A DNA stretch of 64,000 bases from Sphagnum compactum. Lineage: Eukaryota; Bryophyta; Sphagnopsida; Sphagnales. The DNA is taken from positions 186,001 through 250,000 of the forward strand of contig OZ234498.1 of NCBI GenBank assembly GCA_965153455.1. Direction: 5' to 3'. Below, in pieces: positions 23,105 through 37,900 of this stretch (positions are counted from its first letter, which is position 1; every line of letters begins with the position of its first letter). Made by a program: the position numbers and the translations under genes. The notes beneath the pieces were generated by a model. The model was not told where the DNA came from. It searched no databases and worked only from the letters and a program-made list of their open reading frames with translations.

Positions 23105-26100
23105 CTTGTTCTCAAAACAATCATTTTTTTCAGAAAAGAATTCAAATTTTTATCTTCATTAATGGGAACTTTATAAAGGCATGTCTGAACCTAATTGAAT
23201 CAATGAAAAATTGTGACGAATAACCCATAGTAATGAACGTTTCAATGGTATGGAACACAACACCAAAACCTTGAGTTTGGTCATAAATTGGATGAAATTC
23301 AACAAAAATCTACAAACAATACATTAACATTCAACAAGGGGTGAAACTCAAAAAACCATCAATTTTTGTGGTAAACTAAGTTCACTTTATCTTCACCCCC
23401 CCTTTTCTTTCCTATGCACTTCAATTGTTGCTATATATATTCTCATTATTCATACATGTAACATTACCATAATCAATTTCAAAAATTGTGCATTAAATGC
23501 AGATTTTAGCATTTCATACCTTGATTTAATAAAATTTCTTTATTTTGTTCATACCACTAGAAAAAGGGTTTTAGGGTGAAAGGAGATTCATAGACAAGGT
23601 GAAAACAAGGTGACTTTACGAAAAACTTTAATGTTCTTGATAGTTAGTAATGAAACATTCAATTTTTGGACTTTACTAACATGTTGGTGACATTAGATTT
23701 TCTTTTAAAGTGTTTTGTTGCTTGTACATCACATTATAACCCACAAATTTTCAACAATTTTGAAAACCAAAAGGTGATACTTTTATAAATAGTGCACCTT
23801 TTGTATATTGCAAGTGACAATTAATTTTTTTTGAATTGGAACAAGTTTAAATGATAAAACTACCCTATAGAAATGTTTTTAAATGACACCTTGTAATTTG
23901 AATGTTTTGGTTTTGGAAAACTCCTTGTTAATCAAGATTGTTAACCTTATTAGACCTTTTGAATTTAGTTACTTAGTAGAAACTAGGACTAGATCCAAAA
24001 TGACTCACTCTATGGAACGTTTGGACTTGACTCAAAACATTAATAGGGACATTGGGAAATGTTGAAAACATAACAAGATTGTTGAAATAAAGTATGGAAC
24101 ATTGGAAAGATGGTGGGAGGACATTAAAAAGTCAACATTAATGATAACATGACATGGTATTGTGAACATTAGGATGAAAAACACCATCAAAAATGTTGAT
24201 GAGAACACATTATAGGGAGACAATGAGCACAGTGGGAAGAGCATTGAAAAGGGAATTTCTAGTCTTTTTAATTTTTTGATTAAGATAACACCAAGAACTG
24301 GAAGGGAGATGTTGAAAAATATGCCAAATAATGCCAGAATAACGACAATATCACGTAAACAATACTAATAACGTCCAAGAGATGCCAAGACAATTTAAGG
24401 ATGCCAAGGACAATGTTGCGAAATGTTTCTCTTGTCATTTTAAAAACAATTTCTAATGCATTTCCTTGACTTCTCTTTGCACTTGTTGATTACATTCTCA
24501 ACATTCTCAAGAAATCTTTTTGTCATTCCCTTTCTCTCAATGTTGTCCTTGGTGCTTCAAAAATAAACATAACAACAAAGGTAAACCAAACCAAAAACTC
24601 ATTTATTTTTGTAAGTTAAAAATGAATAATTTTTTTAATCAAAATCAAGGACTAATGAGTTTTTGGTGCAATGCTTTGAATATTTTAAACTTCATAGTTT
24701 TTTTTTTTTTTTTTTAATTCCTTGTTTTTTAAGAAGGCATTTTCCAAGTTTTAAAGATATTTTATGAAAAACATTTGCCACATTTCATTTTAATTTTAAT
24801 TTTAGGACAAATTGTTGTTAATTCTTTTACAAATCTAATAATTTGTTACAAAAATGTTGCCAATTAATGTTACATATTTGTTGGAATGATTGTTAATGAT
24901 TTTACATCATAAAGCTAGAAGAAAAAAAAGATTCATGAGGGCATCCATTCTAGCAACGTTATTGTTAAGTTATATGCTACAACATGAAAAGTTTGAAGAA
25001 TCATTAAAAATTTGCTTATATGAGACCAATAGGGTGTAAGAAATTTTCTAAAATAATTTAAATTGCCTTGGTAGCCCAAAAAAATGGATGAAAATATATG
25101 TAAACTATCAACAAATTCCATTATGAAATTGTTGTACATTAGATCTTTTTAGAATTTTTTTCACTTATGTGCATTAATTTTCAAATTTTGCATATTTGTA
25201 TTAACTTTTCAATAGGTTTTTGTAAATGTAGGTAGATATGAAATCTATTTTTTTCAATGTGGACTTTTGCTTCAAATATGTGGCAAATATGTTTTGACAA
25301 AAATAAAATAATTATTTTTGATGATGTTCCTGAATATAGATGATCTTTATATTTTAACTTAGTTCAAATCCATTTCATAATGTAAAAGTAAGTTTGAACA
25401 TCATAATATCAATTTCAAATATACTTGTTGCATAGTTTTCTTATATTAAAGTGTCTCAAATTGTGGTTTCAATTACCATAAACTCAATGGAGGGAAAAAA
25501 AATTCATAATGAAACTCAAAGAGATTTTGAATTTATTTTCTTGTATTTATGCCAAATTTTGTTTCAGTTTGTTTATGCCACATTTTTCCTCATTGTGAAG
25601 GGGAGGCAATCATTTTGTAACACTAATTTAATGTCCACAACTTTCAAAAATAGTTTTAGTTTTTAATAGTTTATGTAGTATGGATGCTCAAATGATGGCA
25701 ATAATCTAAGTAAACTTCATTTTGTAAAAAAGTTGGATTGGATTGATCTGTAATTGGAAAGCTTGAACAACCAGAGAAACATATAAAATACAATGTGCAT
25801 GAGAAAATATTATGTTTCGCCAAGTTGATCAATTGACAATTAACATCAAGCTGAATTTTGCCGAAAAAAATAGTTGGTGTGTTAAGGATTGTGAAATACT
25901 CACACAAACAAATGAATCATAAATGTTTCAATTCTAAACAAACCACTAGATCAAGCTTGTTTGTAGTGTTGAATGTTTGCATTTTGCTAGTGGTTGTATT
26001 GTTGGTTGACATTGCTATATGGAACCTACAATTAGAGATGTTCAAACACTTAGCAAAAACATATACTAAATCCTCGAACCCAATAATTCACAATTGCTAA

Positions 26101-28699
26101 CCCTTTCATCATTTAAAATATCATGTGTATGAAAATGAATAAAAATTCAAGTTCCACAAAATTATTATTTATGTGTCATTACTTGATATGTTGTAAACTA
26201 GAAATTTGATATACATAGAAATAATGAATAACTTATATGAAACATACACATTATTACAAACTTATATTTCAGAATTTCTTTAAATTTATTTTAAAATTAA
26301 AGTTTACTATTTATATGCACAAAAAATATATTTACACCATACATAACCATTCATTCATTTTATACAAATACAATTTACATGTAATCTAATTTAATTATGA
26401 AGTCAGGTAGATTGTTTTGTTTTGTTTTGTCATGCTAAGATCTACCAAACTAAAGTGCATAGAATGTTATTATATCTTTGAAAACCTATCAATGAGCAAG
26501 GGTGCATTGACTTGGGTTAAGAATGTTTGGAGCTACAATGCAAAAGTTGTTGATTATGGGACCATTTTCTCAATAAACAATAATAAAATTATAAATTAAA
26601 ATTACATTGGAATCCAAAGGCGTACTTGGTTTTGTTAAAAAGTAGTTGGTGAGTTAGATTTAATGAAGTTCATGTCATAATTTTCCAAACTTGAGGTGTG
26701 GAAGATAATGAATTTTTAATAAGTTTTGTTGTTGAAATTCAAATAGATTACAAAATATTGGGTTTGGAAGGGAAAATGAATTCAGTGTGTTCACAGTTGG
26801 GGCCAACAACATAGGCTATGTTATCTATCCATGAAGGAAGGTAGTTTGTTTTTTTTGTCATAGGGTATGTGCATGTTATAGTGGTTCACAAACCGACACT
26901 TGAGAACATCACCTTACTCCCTATTTGCCTAGTTTGACTGAATTTGGCTGGGTTAAAAATAAATTAAATTGGGGACTTGCGCAATAGTACATGCATCTTG
27001 TACATATTTTTTTTTAATCATTTCAAATTTGTGGGTTTTCTGAAAAAAAGGAAAGGAATTGAAAACAAACAAGTTTCAACTCTCATTAACTCATTGTTCA
27101 CAATGCACACCTCAACAAAATGCGAAATTTTTTTTGAGGAAAAATGAAGAAGGTTTACTGATAGGGTTTTAACCTTAAGGTTTCTGATCACAATGTGCAT
27201 GTCAACGGTGAACAAAAAAAATCACGAGGAGTCAATGACTCAATTGTTGTGCAAGTTGCAATTCCTAAAATTTGAACTCCTAACCCACGTTGTTTCCTCT
27301 TAGCTCCTTCTAACATTTTGAATTCTCTTATACATCCATGGACTCATGGAAGCTTTGAGCTGAAGGCAAAAACCTGTGAACAATGACACCATTGGATTTT
27401 GGAGTTCCAAGTTCCAACAATGATTTCCAAATCTTCTAAGAAATCTCAATGCCTAGGCCCGTTATTCATGAATTTTCACCCACCAAATTCCAACAACACT
27501 AATCTGCAACTAACATTATTAAATTATTGACCCCAAAATCAAACATATCCTTTGTTGGTGAATGTTACAATGAACCACAAAAAAGAGCTAGCAAACATTC
27601 AAAAAAACCTTGTAAGTTCAAATAGCGAAAAAAGGAGGCAATTGTGAGAAAAGGAGGTGACTATGAAAAATGAAAAGGATGGGTTTGGCAAGGATTTAGG
27701 GTGGAGTTAGCTCCTTGCTAGCTAATGATGGAGGGGTCGTTATAATCACCCATCCATAGCTCAGCCACTTTTGACGATGCCCTAAATTTTTTAAAAAAAA
27801 AACCCTTTATAAGATTTGCTAGCCCTAATTATGTTAAGCCTTTTGGCAAAAATTCGCACAAAAAAAAACAGTGGTTTGGGTACAGGCCAGAGAGTAAAGT
27901 AAAAGTTTTTTGATATGGCAAATTCAAAATTTTTTTTCCCTCCTTGAATTATGCTAACTTCATACCATTTTTTTCCCCAAAAAAATCCTTTGCAAAATTC
28001 GAAGTCCTTTTTTTTTTTTTGTTGCCAAATCGCAAAATTTCATAAAGAAACAAAAGCACTGCTTTAAACATGCAAACATAAGCATATTTGCACCTTCCGA
28101 GTTTGTCCAATGGCTCCCCATGTAACCAAAAAGTGGGGTTACATGAAGTTCACAAAAGAATATGTAATCAATTCCTCATACTGAAATGCAACAAACCTTG
28201 ATTCCAACTTAAAACTTCAAATGCTCATGCTCAGGCTTACAATATGATCACTACCAGCCCTATCCAATATAGAGTTTAAACTTCAGCAGATAATGGATCA
28301 AATCACTTTGGATCCTCTTTGAATGGCTCTCATGGTCAATAGTTGTGGAACTTCACAGACAATCGATCTCCCCATCAGCATTTAATCAAGGTTCGAGGAA
28401 AGTGTTTAACAAGCCATTATCCCATCATTAAGAAAATTCCAAAAATCTCCCAGTAAGCACCCAGCTTCCCCATGAAGGAACAACTACTCAAAGCTCCCAA
28501 TGTAAGATACTCAACCCTCCTAAACAATGACTAAGGCTTGACTCAAACATAACAAATTGTACTAGTGAATTCCACAACTAACTAGCCAACAAATCCTCTA
28601 GAGCCTCTTATCTCTTCCATTATTTGCCTCTAAAAACCTATTGAAGACCAACATTCTGTTCCTAACTCCAGCATAGTGAAACTCTTGGAGTCAAAAAAA
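23105..28699. other. Long AT-rich region, no gene recognised
   Basis: About 5.6 kb with homopolymer tracts (for example T run near 24699-24716) and only short open frames on both strands. No motif, splice structure or repeat family could be assigned. Confidence 0.4.
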
Positions 28700-31394
28700 C
28701 ATTGATTGCATATCTTGGGCATTCATCCCAACATCCATTTCCTTAACAAAATTGACTCTACACAAACAAAACCAACAATTCTAATGACTAGGAGCAAGAT
28801 ACTTAGCTTGGAAAATTTGATGACGCCTCTTGTAGTCTCACGCCACTATCCAACTCCATTGCTTGCACCATTTTCCACCACACATAAGAGAAAACAAAAA
28901 AACATAACTTTGATCCCTAAACTTTTGCTCTTCCTTAAAAGGATACTTATCATCAACGTAAAACTCCCTCATGAGTAATACTGTGCATAACAAGACGACA
29001 AGATAGAAGGTGGTTTCCAGCGCCAAGACAAGGATAGAAAACACCCTCTTCACACACAAACCCTAAATCCCTCTCTTTTTTTCACACCCCAAGCTGAAGT
29101 TAAAAGCAGGGTAGGCCTAATCAACCTCCCTGTGGCCCAATTGTGCAGCAATGCCGGATCAGCCATTGCTCCCTGGCTTTGAAGGACAGAGAACAGGCCA
29201 TGAACCGCCCAGAGGGTTCACCCAGCATGAGCTTACCTGTTCAGAATCTACCGTTCATGGCCAATTCTCTAGTCCTAACTGGTTGGATTGTCCTATCCAG
29301 ACACATTTTCAACTTTCAGTGACACCATGAATTGATTGACACTGGAGAATATGGGTGCAATTTGAATTGACAGCAGAAAGATCAGTTACACTTTGGAACA
29401 AACCTGGAAGAACCTGTTACCACCTAATGGAATGGCGGTGAGCCTGGTTGCCCTACTACGCTCATCACATTCCTGGGTATAACAGGCCCAACCATAGTAC
29501 ATTAAAAGCTCGGGAGCCTATTCAGAGCCCCACAGCAGCCGGATTGGAAGGCTGATCCAGCGATTTTGCAGCGGTGCTGTCCCTTGCAATCAATTGGAGT
29601 TCAATTGCGCCCCCTGGAAGAATCTGTTGTTCACCACCCATTCTTTAGTACTTTCACAATGCAATGAAAAACATGTGTCATATGGTGTGACCATTCTTCA
29701 CACATGCAGACAATAGAGAAGATGTGGACGTACTTGAAATGCTACCAATTTCATTTCCAAAAGCCTTGAATGGGGGCAATTTCAACATTGATCAAATTGT
29801 AAAATTATGGTTTTCTCCAATTAGAATGAGATTACTAGTATTAAATGTCCTTTAGAGCATCTTCCCACTACTTTGGATGAAGTACTTGTCCCTCTTTGTT
29901 TTTGGAGCTTCAACTTTGCCTAAAGAATGTAATTTTAATTGCACAATTCACCTGAGAGTGTTTTGCCAAGGCCACATCTCAATTATTACATGGTGGATTT
30001 TATTTGTGGAGACCATAATGAAATGTTATTTGGGGAGGTTGTAAGGAAATGAGTAATGACCTCTTTGAAAGATAGAACTCTTTCAGATTATAACATAAAT
30101 AGTCCTTGAGAGAATAGTCATGTTTTTTTCCTTCGATTATAGTCTAATACAATTTCTTGGCTAAATTACCAAAACTAGCTTGTGCACCAAGCTTTATTAA
30201 AAATGCCCAATAATATTGAATCCGTACCTTGCATTTTACGTCCCATGACTTTATCTCTTGTTCACCAAGAAACTAACCTTGTGTCCAAAACAAAGACTGA
30301 ATGTTCCCCATATTGCACCTATATAAAGTTTTAACAATTAGTCTAGTTCATGTACCTCAATTCACCAATATCAATGAGTCTGATGTGAAAAATGCAATAA
30401 AACTTAAGAAAAATTTATGTTGTATTTTTTGCAAAAATGTTCATTCAACTGAGCTTTTTATGTTCTTCAAATTTTTTAATTTGAACATGTATATTACATA
30501 GTTAGCACGTCACATCGTGTTAGGTCATTGTCACGTCATGTAAAAATTGACATTGCAAAGGTGTAAATCACACCCGGACTCCATTTAGAAGATTTCAAAT
30601 ACATATTCTACAATATTTTGAAATATATTATAATATCTTTGAATATCTTGTGGATTAAAAAAGTGTATTCCAAGAATAATACTGCTACATGATGCTAGGA
30701 TGTTACTGACCCATGTGAGGAATTTTGTTAGTTGGACCTCTTTGTATTAAAAGTCTTCAAATTGACAACCAGAAACCAATAGCAATAATAAATTGGCTGC
30801 TTTCCTAGGCAATTATTTTCGCCTCAATGAGTTCTTTTCAAAACCAAGCCCCCATCTACAAGAACCCATCTCCAGCTTTTGAGAAACAAACTCACAACCC
30901 TTAATACCAGTACCTCCATAATTTCTTTATTGGGTGATCTCAACTAGAAGATGACATCAAATTTGCAAAATATGAGATGTGGAGGACATGCAACTATTAT
31001 GGCACAATGAGTTCTTTTTTGAATAAAGGTAGCAACCCATGTGGTTTTTAAGAACATATTCACACAACCTTTAAAATCCAAGAGCTTCATTGTGTCTTTA
31101 TGGGCTGATTTCAACAAGAATATAAGATTAAACATGTCAAACATGAAATAAGGAAGGCATTTTTCAGTCATACCAGGTTTAGTTTCAGTTTTAGTGCAAG
31201 TCTCATTGTATTTGAAGCACACCCTTGATTCTTTATGAAATTATTCATGATCTTCGGAATGTAGAAAGTAACTATCATGCAACTTAATAGTTTTTCCTTG
31301 AAACATGTAAACATTATGCAACTTGGCTTCATCTTGAGAATTTGACCATGATGGATATTCCAAATCTGGACGGTATATCCATCTCCACACCAGA
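28700..31394. other. Slightly GC-richer stretch, then AT-rich, no gene recognised
   Basis: From about 29090 to 29660 base composition is more balanced and looks like degraded foreign sequence (possibly an old retroelement), but six-frame reading shows no reverse transcriptase, integrase or gag motif. The remainder is AT-rich with unsupported open frames. Confidence 0.35.
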
Positions 31395-31700
31395 ACTTTC
31401 TGCTATCTATATGCCGCAATTGTAGCCATTGTTTTAAAACTGAGAGCCGACCAGATATCAAGTGTGCAGCTTTATGGAATAATTTTTCCTGGAAACCACT
31501 TGTTAATTGCAGCTAGTACCAAATGGTGCTCTCTGCTATATATATGGGGCACTTCTAGCCATTGTTTTACAACTGATTCGCAGTTGCAAATCCTTACCTG
31601 AATAACTTTTTTTCTTGGGACCACATAAAAATGTAGTGACTAGCAAATAGTGTTTTGTGCCATCTATATGCCACACTTTTAGCCATAATCATGGCAACTG
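31395..31700. repeat. Three diverged tandem units of ~130 bp
   Basis: The block TGCTATCTATATGCC...TAGCCATTGTTTTA.AACTGA begins at about 31401, recurs at 31534 and again, more diverged, at 31658. Between them each unit carries a TTTTTCxTGGxACCAC segment. It is not coding. Confidence 0.65.
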
Positions 31701-32339
31701 CCATGCGTTTAGCCACACTTTACTCCACACCAATTAGTGGAATGCACATGGTTTTTTCTTAGTGTCCCTGTTTTTGTGCTTGGCGAATGAAATCCCTACC
31801 ACCCACACTAGACTGCACAGTCATTCACTATTTTGTCATGGGGTTTTTTTTTTCAGTTTTGTGCAGTAGGTGGACGGGCTATCATTCATGAGACAACTTA
31901 GCCAAATTTGGCTAGAGGTCAGAGGAAAAATTACTAATTTTGGATTTTTTCAAACCCGTCTATATATATATATATATATTGGTGACATGCAAGAACCTAT
32001 GGTCTAAATGTAGCCTATTCAACTTCTTTTCTCCTGAAAATATGGCAACTTTGGGTCATTTTATTCTCAAGAAAACCTTTGTAAAAGTCATAGCCCCCCT
32101 TTTTATTGGTGGCCAAGTGGGCAAATTGAGCTACCAAAAAAGACCCTGGTTAGATAGGCATTTTAAAATTGTACTTTGAAGAGATTTTACACTAGATTAT
32201 TATTGTTAGTATGGGTCTCTGTTGCTCCACATGATCATTTATGCACATTTTATCCAAGTTTCAAATATAAATAATCATTTAGAATAGCCATATATAACCT
32301 GGTTCTTGTCACAATTTGTTTGCCCTACCTTGACTAGCA
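31701..32339. other. Spacer with an (AT)n run, no gene recognised
   Basis: It contains a TATATATATATATATATA run at about 31961-31979. A 28-base stretch near 32018-32045 resembles the end of P450 exon 1, but the match is short. Confidence 0.4.
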
Positions 32340-33367
32340 TGGTAGGGCAAACAATTAGTGGATGTAGGCCTAGAGACATCTTGTTGTATGGAACCACTTT
32401 GATTTCAGCTTCTTGGTTTGAGTGGTTTGGACAAGATGTGCATCAAAATCTGTTTATGTTTCAAATATATGTATTATCTTCTCACTGTCAATTCCATTTC
32501 TGAGGTTCTAATACTTATGCTTAAGATTGCACTTTGTGAAAGATTGTTCCTTGGATGGATCAATTATTTCTATGGAACCACTTTGTGTCAATTGTAGAAT
32601 GCCAACTAGCGAAAACATCCCAAACCAGGTACTAAAAATAACATACCTATTACCATGAATTTCAAGCACTTGAATGGGAAACCTCTATGAGAGGGTTCAA
32701 TTCACATGCAGTGAAAATGACCATACTTTTTGGAGGGGCAACACATATTACACTCCCATTATTATTGGATGCAAGGATAAATATTTTGAAGGAACCAATA
32801 GATATCAACATTATATCACCCAATTCAAAATTCAAGATCTTGGACTCGAGGATCACATCAAAGTAGACTCCACCTCATGAACAATATGCAAGTCAATGAT
32901 CAACTTTATGCACAACAATGTATTTAATCACTACATCTCAAAGTGTGGCTCATATGTTGGGCACTAAGCTTTTATCAGCCATAAGCTAAACCTTGTTTTC
33001 AATCATCATATAGAAACTTAAATGGAATCACATTTAAATGGAAACTTAAATTGGGAAGGGTTTTTGTGCTACCAAATTATATATTTTCAAAGTAGGTGAA
33101 CACATATCAACATGACATAGATTCATTCAACAAACAAAGATTAAGTAAAGGTTTATGAGAGAAATAAGTTTTGTGTGAAATATTCAACATGCCAATAAAT
33201 ATCCTTATGTTGATAAACATCATCATAGGAAAGGAAAAATGCCACATGAACTTTTGAAGAAAGCATCCAAAGTCTCAAATCACAACACAAATAAATATTG
33301 CTAGAAAAAACAAGTTGCAAGCAAAGGCCAACAAAGTTGAGCATGTTTCTTTTCCTTTATGCTTTGA
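32340..33367. repeat. Old tandem duplication upstream of the P450, unit 1
   Basis: It shares an ordered series of blocks with 33385-34895: AATTAGTGGATGTAGGCCTAGAG, CATTGCACTTTGTG, GTGTCAATTGTA, TTTCAAGCACTTGAAT, CCCAATTCAAAATTCAAGAT, CACAACAATGTATTTAAT, CATAAGCTAAACCTTGTT and GCCAACAAAGTTGAG. Identity looks like 70-80% with indels. Open frames here (for example 32674-32880) are not conserved in unit 2. Confidence 0.65.
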
Positions 33368-33384
33368 AAGTGCATTAAAGATGA

Positions 33385-34895
33385 AAACAAATTAGTGGAT
33401 TTAGGCTTAGAGGCATGGCAACCACTTTGACTTCAATTTGTTGGTTTGAATGGGTCAGACAAAATTTGCACCGATATGTTTAGGTTTCAAATGTAGGCAT
33501 CATCATCTACCCACCATTTCCATTTTTCAGGCCCTAATACTTAAAGTTTAACATTGCACTTTGTGCTAGATTAATGTTTGGATGGATAAATTACTTCTAC
33601 CCAACCAGTTCGTGTCAATTGTAAAATGACAAGTTACAACTAGTGCAATTACTTCAAACTAGTTATTAAGAGTACCATACCAATTACAACCTTTCTTTTA
33701 CTAGTGAAAAGGAGAATATTTAAAAAATTAAAATTTGACAAATGAAGTGATTTTGGAGGGTTTCACTTGCCTAAAGGGAGAAAAGAGAAGCAAAAGTCAC
33801 CATATTAATGTGTAGCCATACATTTGCCATAGGGTTAGTTTTGTCATTAAATAATCCTCAAAATAGTGAAATGATTTTTTATGAAGTTGAGATTTTGAAA
33901 ACCATCATAATTATTGTAGGCTGAAAACTAGGTAATTTCAGTCCTGTATGACACTATCAGTAATGCTCATTAAAAATTTAAGATTTTCAAATTAATAAGT
34001 GATTTAAAAAAAAAAACACTTATTCATTCTGTCAATGTGGAAATTGACCCTAGGCTAGGTATATAGAAGGTTGATTAAGAACTTGTCCTTCATATTTGGT
34101 TTATAATGATATTTGAGTAAATGTTCCTAGGGAATATGATCCCCACTTTTTCTCCATCTTCCTATGGACGATTACCATTTAGGCCACATAAGAAATATTT
34201 CATAAAAAACAATGACCCATTATCATGAATTTTAAGCACTTGAAATGGGAAAACCATACAAGAGGATGATCTATATGCAATGAAAATGACTGCACTATAA
34301 AGAGGGGGAACACAAATGGCACTCCCCTTCTTATTGGATTCCAAGTTAAGTCTTACTTCACATTACCCAATTCAAAATATAAGATTTTGGACTCTAAAGT
34401 TAGATGGAAGTGAATTCCACATAATGATACAAACTTTTTCACAACAATGTATTTAATGGTTGCATCTTGAGGTTTGGGTCATGTCTAGGTCACCGAGTTT
34501 TATTTATTGTCCATAAGCTAAATCTTGTTCTAAGCATCATATGAGGACTTCAATAGAGCCACATGTTATTATATTGGGGAGGTTTCTCATGATAAAGGCT
34601 ATACATTGTGAAAGTAGGTAAAGACACATCAACATGACATGGAGTTACTTCAAAAAGGCAAGATTGAGTTGTACACAATTAAAATAAAAATAAACATCAT
34701 GTGAAATATTCCAATTTGCACATGGCCATAAAGGACTTTATGTTAATAAAGATCATCATTGGGTACATTCATGCATCCAAAAATTCCAAGTACAACAAAA
34801 GCATGACACACATATTGCCAAAGATATGACACAAGCATGACTAAAAAATGCCAACAAAGTTAGACACATTTCTCTACCATTATGCTCCCACATCC
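33385..34895. repeat. Old tandem duplication upstream of the P450, unit 2
   Basis: Partner of 32340-33367, longer because of an insertion at about 33720-34140. It ends within 70 bp of the P450 start codon, so it supplies the P450's 5' flank and probably its promoter. Confidence 0.65.
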
Positions 34896-34959
34896 TCTTC
34901 AGTTTTGGCAAGGGTTGGTGCAAACAATGTCCATAATGAGGAATTTCAACACCTTCAAA

Positions 34960-37900
34960 ATGGGTAGTGTTGTGGAGTTGTTTCAAAGGGTTTCAATATG
35001 GTGGATGCTAGCATTTGTTACAACTTCAACTTTGAATACTATGGTAGTTTTTCACAAGGTCCATTCCTTGGTGACCAAGTTTTGGTGGACACCTCTAAAG
35101 TTGCGAAAGACCATGGAGCAACAAGGTTGGAAAGGCCCAAAATTTTGCATCTTTGTGGGCAACGTACCTAAGATATTCAAATTCTGCAAAGGAGAATTGT
35201 CCAAAGGTTTGGGCATTCGAAACTTTGACATTATGTCACGAGTCTATCCACAATACGTTCTTTTCTCCAAGAAATATGGCAAGTTGCACCATTGACCTTC
35301 ATAATTGTAAAGGCCCTTTTGGACAATCTTTCTTTAATTTTGTTTTCACATCAACATATAAGAAAATATCATTAACATATTTCATTGGACATGGAATTCA
35401 CAATTCTTTTCTTCTTCATGTATGGAACTTAATTTGGTTTCACTTTAGTTTTTGTTTTGTGAGCCTCACTTTCGATTCAAGTTCACATTTTGAAGATATG
35501 GTGTATATCTTGATCAATTAAAAGTGACAAAAATTTGACATTTATTGTGACCATGGATTTCATAGAAATAAATTAAAACAAATCATGTGAAATCCAATGG
35601 GAGTTTTTGTCAAGTGCATATTTGGGATTAGCCTACATGCTTGCACATGACAAAAAGAAATTTAAAAATCTTTCATGCAACATGCAAATATCCTACTTTG
35701 AATTATCATTACATTCATGTGCATCAAACAATACAACCATCAAGCAAGTATTTTTAAATATCTTTTGGTTTTTAGGATTTTGAATGTATGTTTATTTGTT
35801 TCATATTGTTGTTTGTTTGATAGGTGCCTTGTGGTTTTGTGATTGTTGTGTAGGAAATAAAGTCTTTTACAACATTGGCCCTGATTTGGTTATAATGGTG
35901 ACAAATCCAAATCTTGTGAAGGAAATTTTGCTAGACGTTGGGAATTATCACAAAGCAAGGCCATCTATCCGTGTATTGTCTGCATTAGTCGGGAAATCAT
36001 TGTTCATTATGAATGGTGAAGAATGGGCTAATCATCGCCAAGTTTTTGCCCCTACTTTTCATGTTGAAGTACTAAAGGTATTATCCATCCCAAATCATCA
36101 ATGATGTCCTTGCAACAAATATTGTCATGAAAAAAAATTGAATTGAACATGCATTTTATATTTCAAATCCATTGTAACATGGATGATTAATATAATGGAA
36201 TTAGAAAAGTCATCCAAAGGATGGACTTTATGAATTTATCAAAATTCTAAAGAAACTTTGGAATCTAAACTAAGATAGTTTACAAATTTTTAAGAATAGA
36301 ACTTCCACATCATTCCATACATGTTGAGAAAAAGATTATTTATAGGTAGTTGCACACTATACAGTTCATTTTTTGATGTCATAAAGGCAGTTTTTGGGGG
36401 TACCTCTAACTTTGGTATAGTTTGTGTTGGAATATGATTGAAAATCATACAAGGGGCTCATTTAAGTAAATTCTAACACTTGTAGAATCAAATTAAAACA
36501 TTTGAAAATAAAATGTCATCATTTCTTTACAAGGTGGACTTTTAAAGTGATGTAACATTTTTGTCACAGTCCATGAAAACATTTATGAATTTTTATTGTA
36601 TAACAAACATGTATGAAATGTTGATTTTATTTTCCAAGTATGATTGTGAGGCTATCATAATGCCAAAATAAGGGTTTACAAGCAAGTTTGATGAATTTGA
36701 ATTTATCAAGTTTCCGTAGGTAACTAATGGTCTATAAAGTCCATGATTTATTAAAATGAAAAAATTGAAAATTTTTGTTTTGTAAAAAATGACAATATTA
36801 TGTTACATACTAGATGCCAATTATAAAATTGAAAAAACCCATTTTTTGCTTCTAACTTTTCCCCTACCTAATCAAATCGAAACATTTGTTGCAATTTATA
36901 GACTTGTAAGTTTAAGGTTTAGGTATTCCACTTGCCATCTACTTTCAAATGGACAATTTTACATTCATAAAACACTAAATATTTGAATTAAAAATTTTGA
37001 AGGAGTAAAATTGTGGATTCCACACGTGCCATTTTTTAGTCCACCTTAGTATGTAATCATTCTTATTCATGCATTACTGACTAAGGAGTATGTTTCATCC
37101 TTCAATGTTTATTTTCTTTGAATTTTTCTTGAGAAATTAGGAATTTCATTTGAAAGAATTTTCATATAGGGTTGATATCACATGGTCATGTTTTTGTATA
37201 AAAACAACCATTTGAAAGATCTTAAAATTGTGGGGGTTGTAGGAGCTATTGTTTTTGCTTTTGATAATTGGGCATCAAAAACCTCCAAGTTTTCAATGTT
37301 TGTATTCAATTTAGTCAACAAAATACGAAATGTACTCAATTTCAAGTTGTCATTGCAACCATAACACAATATCATGTTTATTTGTCAACTCTTGTCTGTA
37401 AATGTAATTTTGAATGTAATTTATTTCTAAATTTATTTTTCATAAATTCAATTTTCATATTTCCATGTAAGCTACAAACATATTGTGTAGTCAATAGGTT
37501 TTGAAACTTTTCTTTGGCAAATGTAAACACATTTTAATGATTAGAATACAATAGTCACATTCTACTATGTGTTTAGCTTTATATATAAAAAAATTGATTT
37601 TCACGCTTGCAATGACCAATTTCATTATTTTTCATACAATATTAATAATTAATAGTGGTATTAAAGCAGGTATGGTATACATGAATTTAAAGGTAACTTG
37701 ACCCACATCCATTTGCAAATTATTGAAGTTTAAATCCTAGTATTTAAAGGGGTGTAATTTTGTAAGTTATTAAACACTCCCAACTAATGTCTAATGGTCA
37801 TTTGTGAAAATGTATAGGGACTTGTCAACAAAATTACGAAGTCTATTACATCAAGATTAGATATTTGGGAAGAAAAAGTACAAGATGGAGCGGGATTAAT

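Noticed and set aside
32018-32045. Resemblance to the end of P450 exon 1 (CTTTTCTCC and ATATGGCAA)
   Set aside because: About 24 of 28 bases match, with no supporting protein similarity on either side; could be chance in AT-rich DNA.
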